From contig CM077666.1 of NCBI GenBank assembly GCA_039707655.1, positions 392,975,886-393,039,885 of the forward strand: 64,000 nucleotides of DNA, read 5' to 3'. Source of the DNA: Elymus sibiricus (lineage: Eukaryota; Streptophyta; Magnoliopsida; Poales; Poaceae). This document shows, one piece after another, positions 56,242 through 64,000 of the stretch. The notes under the pieces are model-generated. The model worked only from the letters and a program-made list of their open reading frames with translations, was not told where the DNA came from and did no database searches. The number at the start of each line of letters is the position of its first letter. The first letter of the stretch is position 1. The position numbers and the translations under genes are program-made.

Positions 56242-58735
56242 ATTGTTGTTGTTGTTTCCAAAGCTGCTATTTTTGAACTCTTGCATAATGTAACAATCCT
56301 CCCAAGAGTGATTTGCTGGTTTATTCTCCTTGCTATGCTTTGGGCACAGGCCTTTAAGGGCTTCCTAGTAACTTTGAGGAAGAAAACCCTCGGGCTGCCT
56401 CTTAAAGTTGCCACTGTGACGCGGGTTCTTATAACATGTGTTGGTATTGGCGACCAAATCTGAGCCTTCTTCTGTGCTCTTGCACTTACTGCCATGACTG
56501 TTGTTGTCGTTGTTATTATTCTGATGGCTCTTGCCACCATTCTTCTTGCCCCTCCCAGACTTATCATCATCAGAGTCTGGGTCCTTTGTTTTATCAGACT
56601 CGGCATACTTTGCCATGGCCTCCATGAGCTCACTCATGTCCTTCACATGTCGCTTGATACGTCCAGGCTTATGGATAAAAGGATCAAATCTGCAATTCCT
56701 CTCTAAGACCATAACTGCTGACTGTGCCGTGATGTTGTCAGAAGAATGAACAATCTCTCCAACCCTGCATGCGCAATAATGAGCTGATTCGCCCTCCTTT
56801 TGGACACAATGCTCCAAGTCAGTGATTGTAGTCGGACGCTTGCAAGTTCCTTGAATTTTTTTGATGAAGCGATCTTTTAGTTCCTGCCATGTGTGGATCG
56901 AGTCGGGTGGCAAATTCTCCAGCCATGTGCGTGCTGGTCCGTCCAACATCATAGTCAGGTACCTAGCACAGACTCTATCGCTGACTTCTAACATATCCAG
57001 AGCCAACTCATAACTCTCTATCCAGGCAATTGGCTCCATATCTGCCGTGTAATTGGGGACTTTACGAGGGCCCTTGAAATCCTGCGACAAGCGCTCGCTC
57101 CTCAGGGCTGGCCCTAAACACTGGGTCCCGATGGTCCTCCCAACAAACCCGGTTGATGCAGGAGCTGGTTGGGTTGTGGTGGGCGGGCCTCGTATCGCTG
57201 GCTAAAATAGTTTTGTAACCACGTTGCCGGTGTTTGCCGCGCGTGCTGTGCGTGCGTTATCAACAATAGCCTGTGCATCTGAGACTACTGGCCTTTGCGG
57301 TGGAGCCACCTATCGATCCCTATGCTCCCGCTGCTACCGGGCACTGCTAGAGGCTGCAGGGAGAGGTGATTATCCGTGCCGGCTCCTGCTCCGACTCTGG
57401 TGAGGCGTAGAGTGTAGTCGGTTAAGGCTATGAGAATAATTCGCCTGTTGTTTGACCGCTATCTTCAGCATCTCGATCGCTTTCCTGGCCTCTAACTCGA
57501 ACAGGCTATTCCCATTGATCGGGATGAGGCAAAGATTGTGTGTCGCTGCCCACATATTGTCTACCGGGTTGGAATAATGCCCAGCCGGCGTATGGAAACA
57601 CTCCAAGCACTGTTGATCCTGAGGTTGCCTCAGAGATGGCTGTTGCTGCTGAGCCGGCATTGGCTGAGCCGGCGGCTGTTGCTGAAGTGTGCCAGGTGAA
57701 TAGCCTGTGTCAATTGGGGTATGACAGCTCCAGCGCCTGCTATTCCCTCACCGATTCCTGGTGTAATCTGAGGGGGAGCATCCATCGGAGTCTGAAAAAG
57801 CCTCAGTGGCTCCATCCCAACTGGGAGCCGACTTTGGAACCTTCTCTGATGCAGCGTGGACAACTCGTTTTGGCAAAAACTGAGGTGGATTCCCTCATCC
57901 TCCAGACGTCGGGCCTCCTGAAGGACGTCAGTACGGGCTTTAGTGAGACATGCGTTTTCTACGGTGATTTCCTCCTGAACTTTGGCTAGTTGTTCACGAC
58001 ACTTCTCAATTTTTGCCTTCCGTGTGGCCTCATTCTCTGGGGTCACTGGATTCGCCAGGAGTGCGCCGATAGCCGCCGCCGTCTCTGCTAATGACTGTGC
58101 CCGTGATATCCCAGCACTAGTTCCTACAGCCGCGGCTGTCGCTACTGCCACAACGTTGGAAAGTTGACCCGACGTAACCAGAACCGGGTTTTGGCTCGAG
58201 GACGGGTTTGGCGCATCTGTAACCAGGTTCCCTTGATCATCATAACGAGGCAGACTCTGCTTTCCTGCCATGTAAACAACAGCATGACGAGGTGGTCTGT
58301 AGGAATCTAAAAGTTCCTCTCCTCCCGAGTATTCTCCCAACCTCTCATCGAAAAGTGGGATAATAGACCCGGTTTCATCACGGTCATTCTCCCCGACTGA
58401 TGATTCATCGTCTGAATAGACAAGTGTTTCTCCTCCTGTCACAGAGTCGGCAGCAGATTCCGGCTCCTGCACGGCCCCACCGATGAAGTCGACGAAAGCG
58501 CTGGTCTAAACAGGGGAAACACAGTGTGCCAACTCAACAAAGCCAGCGGCGATATCCGGTTCCTGCACGGACTCGCCGATGAAGCCGTGGATCTTGCTGA
58601 AGGGGACCCGGTATCCTGACTCGATGGAGTCGGCCTTGGGGCCCTAGCCGGCATTGTCGATGTAGAGCTTGCTGCGCCGGCTTTTCGTCATCCGGCCTAT
58701 CGCTAGCTTCTCGATCCCTGGAAGAGCTCCCTCCA
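55929..58735 (-). pseudogene. Tat gag, frameshifted
   Basis: Minus-strand frames 58472-57630, 57660-57370, 57090-56365 and 56286-56086 together cover a Gypsy gag. The N-terminal part is acidic (YSDDESSVGENDRDE) with a duplicated FIGES/FIGGA segment. The retrotransposon gag domain lies at about 57050-56700 (PIAWIESYELALDML, ARTWLENLPPDSI, ELKDRFIKKI). A Cys/His-containing region follows (CPKHS...NHSWEDC, about 56340-56280) and then a poly-Asn tract. A stop at about 56365 (QSY then TAG) and several frameshifts break it. The Copia insertion at 55923 separates it from protease. Confidence 0.75.
56203..56256. repeat. GTT/AAC microsatellite coding poly-Asn
   Basis: About 17 units of GTT with one ATT interruption. 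On the minus strand it encodes a run of Asn in Tat gag. The antisense plus-strand frame reads as poly-Val and should not be taken as a gene. Confidence 0.85.
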
Positions 58736-58758
58736 AGAACACAACACCACCGTGTGTT

Positions 58759-58778
58759 GGCCCCACGGTGGGCGCCAA
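58759..58778 (-). promoter_or_regulatory. Primer-binding site of Tat element
   Basis: On the minus strand, TTGGCGCCCACCGTGGGGCC begins one base after the LTR end (...CCACGACA). This PBS form is common in Tat-type Gypsy elements. Confidence 0.75.
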
Positions 58779-58779
58779 C

Positions 58780-59334
58780 TGTCGTGGTTTTGTCATGGCA
58801 GATGTCCTCATAGGAGAACTACGTTGTGAGGCCATTGCTGCTAGGTGAAAGCTTGAATGGGGTTAGTCAGAATCGAGAGACGCGAGTTTACCCAGGTTCG
58901 GTCCCTCGTGGTGGAGGTAAAAGCCTACTCCTGCTTGATTGCTATTGATGATGATGATCTCGATTACAAGGGTGCTGTTTCGCTACCTAGCTTTCGAGAG
59001 ATTGTAACTTGTTCGTCAATGACCTAGGAACCCCCCCCCCCTTTATATAACATGACGGGTCCCTGGTTTACAATAGGTTTCCGGGTTATTCCCGTGATCA
59101 GAGTCCTACTCTAAACTTGTTAGGTCTCCCATATCTTTCAAGTTGAGGGAAGCCATATGAAGTCTGGTCTTCTCCTAAGCTGGCCTTCATTGCTCTAGGC
59201 TGCGTCTCCCTCCGGGTCCTTTATCTGGCTTTGGTAGGCCCAATGGTAAGCCGGCCCTAGCCCTTCAGGATTATTGGTAGGTGTTGGCCTTGGGGCTAAA
59301 TGCCGGGTTATCCTCTGCAGATAATATCCCCAAC
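58780..59334 (-). repeat. 5' LTR of Tat-type Gypsy
   Basis: On the minus strand it starts TGTTGGGGATATTATC at 59334 and ends AAAACCACGACA at 58780, 555 bp long. A minus-strand TATA box TATATAAA is at 59042-59049 next to a C-run. It pairs with 7119-7552. Confidence 0.8.
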
Positions 59335-60265
59335 AATGCAGAACCAGCAAAAGTTGCTAGTAAACAAAACAAAAAGTTTCAAAAAGAAATGCAACACCAA
59401 GAGGAACAAGGGTGGAGCTTCTTGCGAGACTATATGTTTCTACTGCAGAAAGAAAGGACACTGGAAAAGAAATTGCTTGAAATATCCGGCGGATAAGAAG
59501 AACTCATCTTCTAGTAAAGGTATAAAAGTTATACAAGTTAATGTTTTTATATTCTACTTGCTAAAAATTTCAAGTCTTGGGTATTTGATATTGGATCTGT
59601 TGCTCACATTTGCAACACGATGCAGGGACTACGGAAGATTCGCAAGCTGAGTAGAAATGAAGTTGTGATGCGTGTCGGGAATGGTGATGGGATTGCCGCT
59701 CAAGCCGTCGGTGTCATGTCTTTAAGTTTACCTTCAGGATTAGTTTTAGAACTAAATAATTGTTATTTTGTTCCGAAGTTATGTAAGAACATTATCTCTC
59801 GATCATGTTTGATAAGTGACAGAAATTCTTATAAATCAGAAAACAATGGTTATTCAATATATTATAAGGATATGTTTTATGGATTTGCACCCATAGTTGG
59901 TGGTTTATTCATAATGAATCTTGAATGTGAAAAGGATGTCTATAACATTAATGCTAAACGTCTTAAGAAGACTGAAAATACCACTTACATGTGGCACTGC
60001 CGTCTTGGTCATATCGGAAAGAAACGTATGTAAAAACTTCATAAAGATGGAGTACTAACAACGTTTGATTTCGAATCATTTGAAACACGCGAAGCTTGTC
60101 TGATGGGTAAAATGACTAAAATGCCATTCACCGGTCATCCTGAACGGGCGCTTGAACTATTGGATATAATACATAGTGATGTATGTGGTCCAATGAGTGT
60201 AACGACGCGTGGTGGATACTTATACTTCGTAACCTTCACTGATGATTTGAGTAGATACAGTTATA
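59335..60265 (+). pseudogene. Copia gag-protease-integrase fragment
   Basis: Plus-strand remnant of an older Copia element. The zinc knuckle CFYCRKKGHWKRNC is at 59435-59476. A protease-like region follows, with DIGS where DTGS is expected (about 59590). Next come conserved protease-integrase linker motifs and the integrase zinc finger start (MWHCRLGHIGKKRM, ending at a TAA at 60031-60033). The integrase N-terminal core (IIHSDVCGPMS, TFTDDLSRYSY) continues to 60265. Frames change near 59620. The Tat element entered it at 59335 and the chromovirus at 60266, so both ends are cut. The motifs resemble the Angela/BARE group, but the family is uncertain. Confidence 0.8.
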
Positions 60266-63209
60266 TGTGGCACCCCGGCTCAGAGGACCGGTTTACCTTG
60301 TGTTCCCAACCCAGAGATCATGTCTTCTGGAAACACACAACAACTTGGAACATAACAGAACTGATCTTTATTGATATTATACAAGTACAAGCTCGGATAT
60401 TACATGGGATAATGAGGCCAGGAGCACTACTCGTGCTTGGACAGTATCTACATTATTTATGAAACATCTCAAGGGCCTCAGTACTAGTGGAAAGACTACA
60501 GCGTAGCGGAACATCGTGTGGACACTCCATCCCATAGGGACACTGCTGGGACACGACCTAGTTAGCGTAGCACGAACCGTCGGGATCACCATCACCGGCT
60601 TCTCCTGCATCTGGCATGATACGCCAGGTGAGTACTTGGAATGTACTCGCAAGCTCACAGCAACCAACACAGTGTAGCAAACAATAGCATGGCAATAAAT
60701 GTGTTCAATATTTTAAGATGATCACTTACTGTTACCAACTTACTCTCTTCTGGGTTCACTCCATGACATCTAGAGCATTCGTGACCCATCGGTCATTTCC
60801 GAACATGAGACAAGTTCTTCCATCATTATTATTACGGTTGACCACACAGTGTGACCTAGTGTGGACTATGTCCAATACCGTGGACGCGGCTATTCGAATA
60901 GATTCTTACACTCTGCAGAGGTTGCGCACGTTACCCACACCATGGACATTCGTCCAACGAAACTTGCCTAACCCGTGACCGTTCTATCGTACCACCGACA
61001 ATCATCCCCCGTCCGAGTCATGCCCTGGGTGGCCCGTGTGTCACTCCTAACACCTGCCACCGTCGTAGCCAACTAAACTGTCCCAAACGGGGATGCCGGC
61101 AAATAACTCAACTTGGGCTCACGAGGTTATCGTCGTCTACCTGATCAGGGCAGCACGCACGCATAACCTCCCCTCTTTGGTGGTACCGGTAAAAGAGCAC
61201 GCGGTCATACCAAGTCAAGGCCGTCCCATTCCGGCAGATGTGGCTGCACGGGTAAGTCCGGGTCGGTGGCACTTGATCAACCATCCAAGTGATATTTAAT
61301 GTGCCAAGTTGTTGGTCATATTAGTCAGGTTGGACAAATGAACTAACATGGCAGGGTTATTGCAATATATCAAACAATATGGCATATTTAAATTCAATTA
61401 AGTGCAAAATGATCCATTATAAAGCCAACACTATTGTAATGCCTTATGCAATGGATGATGTGGCTTGCCTTGCTCAAGTGGGTTGTCAACAAACTCCTGG
61501 TCTTCAAATCCACAGCAATTTCCTTCTGAAAGTATTTTTAAATAGCAAAAGAAAATGTCACATAGAGCCTTTTTGTGGACCAAAAATTCTGTGCACATTG
61601 GTAAAATACCAAATTTGGCCAGAAAATAGAGGGGCTCAATACAAAACTAATGCAAAAAAGAATCAATTCAATTGGACTTGTGGTTTAAAAGAAATGGCTG
61701 GTCAAAGTTTCTAGTCAAACTGGATTAAAAACATAAAATAGAAATTCCCTGGGAGGGCCACGTCGAAGCCGTAAAATGCCAGGGCGCCTCCACTTATACT
61801 GCTTCGGCGCATGGGTGGAGTCACTGACGAGTGGGGCCCGGCGGTCAGATTTAAAAGGAAAAGAAGAGGAACAGTAGGAGGGCAGCTCACCGACGGCGAT
61901 TGCCGGCGATAGCGACGGCGGCGAGGAGAGGCGATGGGAGGGATGGAACGGGCAGTCGAAGGCGAGTCTCCCTGTACCCGTGGCGTCTCCGGAGACTTCC
62001 TGACGGCGTCGCCCCCTTCCTCTCCGGTGGCAGCTGGGTTCGGGTGTCGTCGGCGACGGTGTTTTCGGCGAGGGGAAAAGATCTAGAGGGGCCAGGTGGA
62101 CGAAGGAGAGGTCGTCGGCGCACGGGGACACGGTACGGCGACGCGGGCGTCACCCTCCGACGAGACCCGTGACTGGCGGTGCCCAGAGCACGCATTTGGC
62201 AGTGCTAGCCACGTGGTCACCGCATGCTTTGGTGCACACTGCGCGGGCTGGCCTGCCAAACCGTGTCTGGTGCGTCTACCCTAGGCCACGTAGTCTCCCT
62301 GTGCCACTGGTTCAACCAGATACACTCTGAGCTGAAGTGTAGCATCAACAACAGTTTCTGATCAGAAACTTGGGAGGGATCTAGAAGAGAGATGAGTTGG
62401 AGATGGAGCCAAAGAATTTGTCTGGAGTATTCTGGGTAGGAAGGAGTACATTCTAGAGAAATTTAAGCAACTTTCAACAAGTTTTGAACATGGTTCATGT
62501 GTAAACCACTTTCTGGTCCAGAAACTTGTTGAGGAAGATGCACTCACATGGATGATCTGTTGAAGGTAAAATTTGGTGTTTGGGAGTTATTTGATGAAGA
62601 CAAGATCCCATAAAAAATTTAGCTCCCATGGGTACCTCTAGCTGGTACTTCCTTCACAGAGATTTGAAATGACCAGCAGCTTGTCAGAATATTTTTGCTA
62701 GAAATTTGAACTGGACTAGATGATATTTTTGGATATTGTGAGAAGATATGACTCCTAGTATCTCAGGGATTTATTTGGGAATTTTCTGAGTCATGAAAAT
62801 ATATGTTGCTTCACAAAGGGTCAATCCTGTCCAAAAGGAAAAAGGAATATTCTGGACAAAATTTTGTACTGGCCAATGAAATATTTTTGGAGATTGTGGG
62901 AGTAGATGATGTCAAGAAGATGTGGTATTAATTTGGGATTTTTCTAATCAACAGAACTATAGGTTGCTTCACAACCCACAGTGGAAATGAATATTATCAG
63001 AGGAAGAAATGAATTATTTTGAGAGGATAAAAATTAGGGTTTGATCCAACAGGGTTTTAGAGAGAATATGAGATCCTTGGAATACTTGGGAAAAGAATGG
63101 AAGTGTGCCCAAGCCCAGAGTCCAAAGAATTGACTCCAAAAACCATCAAATGGCAGATAAAACCAAAAAAGTTTTGAAAAGAAAACGTTTGAAAAACCAG
63201 GGTGTCACA
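60266..63209 (-). repeat. 3' LTR of chromovirus
   Basis: On the minus strand it starts TGTGACACCCTGG at 63209 and ends CCGGGGTGCCACA at 60266. The conserved palindrome block is at 60838-61276 (palindromes at 60890-60901 and 60911-60920). Compared with 2207-5926 it lacks part of the GC-rich promoter zone, and I see no clear TATA box. Confidence 0.85.
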
Positions 63210-64000
63210 AACCTACCCCCCTTAGGATGAATCTCATCCTCGAGATTCGGTTGCTCAGGGAACAAATGCGGATATGCTGATCTCAGAAAATCCTCTCTTT
63301 CCCAGGTGGCTTCTTCCTCAGTATGATGATCCCGCAGTACCTTGTAAAACCTGATCACCTTACTCCTAGTAGTTCTTTCCATCTCATCCAAGATTCTGAC
63401 AGGTTTCTCCTCATAGGTCAAATCTTTGGTCAACTCTAGCTCACTCATATTTGCCTGTTTAATCGGGGGGTGCAATGCACTTTCTCAGCTGTGATATGTG
63501 AAATACATCTTGAACCTCGGACAGTTCCGGCGGTAGCTCCAACTGATATGCTACTCTGCCTCTTCTAGCAATCACCGGAAAAGGACCGATATATCTGGGT
63601 GCAAGTTTTCCTCGAGTATGAAACGTCTTTACCCCTTTCATGGGAGTTACTCGGAGGTAAGCATACTCTCCGGGCTCAAAAGTTACTTCCGGGTGCTTAG
63701 GATCATAGTAGCTCTTCTGACGGGATTTAGCTGCTCAAAGACGCTCTTGGATTTCCTTAACTTGCTTCTCAGCCTCGAGCATCAAATATGTACCGAAGAT
63801 ACGGTTGTCTCCTGTCTGTGACCAATTTAAAGGAGTGCGGCATTTCCGCCCATACAGTGCTTCGAATGGTGACATTTTGAGACTTGACTGATAACTGTTG
63901 TTGTAGGAAAATTCCGCATAGGGTAAGCTATCCTCCCATTTGGGTCCATAGGTGAGAGCACAAGACCGAAGCATATCTTCCAATATTTGGTTCACTCATT
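63146..64000 (-). pseudogene. Chromovirus integrase C-terminus with chromodomain
   Basis: From 63995 leftwards: the end of the integrase core (YAEFSYNNSYQSSLKMSPFE, ALYGRKCRTPL) up to a TGA at 63735-63737 (ERL stop AAKSRQ). Then the GPY/F-type module (PRYIGPFPVIARRG, VFHISQLRKC, 63641-63459). After a frameshift near 63470 comes a chromodomain-like segment (YEEKPVRILD, RSKVIRFYKVLRDH, EEATWE; about 63420-63290). Chromodomains steer chromovirus insertion toward modified histones. Here the expected aromatic residue in the KVxW position is Arg, so histone binding is doubtful. The frame passes the PPT and ends inside the LTR. Confidence 0.8.
63212..63223 (-). promoter_or_regulatory. Polypurine tract of chromovirus
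   Basis: On the minus strand, AAGGGGGGTAGG lies just before the LTR. It also encodes Lys-Gly-Gly in the pol frame, which runs through it into the LTR. Confidence 0.8.

Larger units (their letters stand above)
7119..59334 (-). mobile_element. Tat-type Ty3/Gypsy element, heavily nested
   Basis: A minus-strand element is reconstructed from its 5' LTR (58780-59334), a PBS of the TTGGCGCCCACC type, gag (55929-58735), protease-RT-RNase H-integrase (40387-44335), a plus-strand extra ORF (8645-8679 and 37310-39292), a PPT (7553-7566) and its 3' LTR (7119-7552). The two LTRs share about 415 aligned bases at roughly 92-93% by eye, which is old and consistent with its host position in the nest. A second RNase H domain and an antisense ORF between pol and the 3' LTR are known marks of the Tat lineage. 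Insertions at 8680-37309, 37740-39154 and 44336-55923 account for most of the span. The 3' LTR is truncated, so no target-site duplication can be tested. Confidence 0.75.
60266..64000 (-). mobile_element. Tekay/Del-type chromovirus, 3' part
   Basis: On the minus strand: integrase C-terminal region and chromodomain (64000 to about 63250), PPT (63212-63223), then a 2,944-bp 3' LTR (60266-63209). The rest of the element lies beyond the window. The left flank TTATA (60261-60265) is a TSD candidate that cannot be tested here. It inserted into the Copia remnant. Confidence 0.85.

Noticed and set aside
55960..56463. Plus-strand ORF with poly-Val run and membrane-like profile
   Set aside because: Antisense of Tat gag; the Val run is the GTT microsatellite that codes Asn on the other strand.

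Overview
This window is a block of nested plant LTR retrotransposons. I see no host gene, tRNA or rRNA gene, or CRISPR array. The element types (Sirevirus-like Copia elements, Tekay/Del-type chromoviruses, a Tat-type Gypsy, and non-autonomous Gypsy elements whose LTRs begin TGATACGTCTCC) and the dense nesting point to a large grass genome. My best reading is Triticeae intergenic DNA (wheat, barley, rye or Aegilops). Family names would need a repeat-library search, so I give lineages only. All boundaries were read by eye from TG...CA termini, primer-binding sites (PBS), polypurine tracts (PPT) and 5-bp target-site duplications (TSD).

Layout. 1-5926 (+): 3' end of a chromovirus-derived Gypsy, with a degenerate internal region and a 3.7-kb 3' LTR. 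5927-7118: GC-rich remnants that include an inverted repeat. 7119-59334 (-): one old Tat-type Gypsy stretched to about 52 kb by later insertions. Its 3' LTR is at 7119-7552 and its 5' LTR and PBS at 58759-59334. Gag lies at 55929-58735 and pol at 40387-44335, both on the minus strand. A plus-strand (antisense) extra ORF, with its own TATA-like promoter, lies between pol and the 3' LTR and survives as two broken ends (8645-8679 and 37310-39292). That antisense ORF was hit by a non-autonomous Gypsy (8680-25320). The 3' LTR of that Gypsy was hit in turn by a solo LTR (15400-24965), itself split by a full Copia element (15739-24630, TSD CCCTC), and by a tandem non-autonomous chromovirus derivative of structure LTR-int-LTR-int-LTR (25321-37309). 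A solo LTR (37740-39154, minus) sits in the 3' half of the antisense ORF. A second Sirevirus-like Copia (44336-55923, TSD CTTTC) sits in the Tat gag-pol region. 59335-60265 (+): piece of an older Copia gag-protease-integrase into which the Tat element jumped. 60266-64000 (-): 3' LTR and integrase/chromodomain end of another chromovirus.

Function. The 15739 Copia is nearly complete, but its gag lacks a zinc knuckle and its RT and integrase carry damaging changes. The 44336 Copia keeps gag but has no pol. In place of pol it carries a separate unit with its own TATA box and about 1,250 codons, split by one frameshift, that resembles plant transposon-associated ORFs. The 25321 and 8680 elements lack pol and must have been mobilised in trans. 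The most interesting points are the internal transcription units in the Tat and Copia elements, the three-LTR tandem element, and a pair of perfect palindromes conserved in otherwise diverged chromovirus LTRs. I did not find a convincing wholly new biological system.
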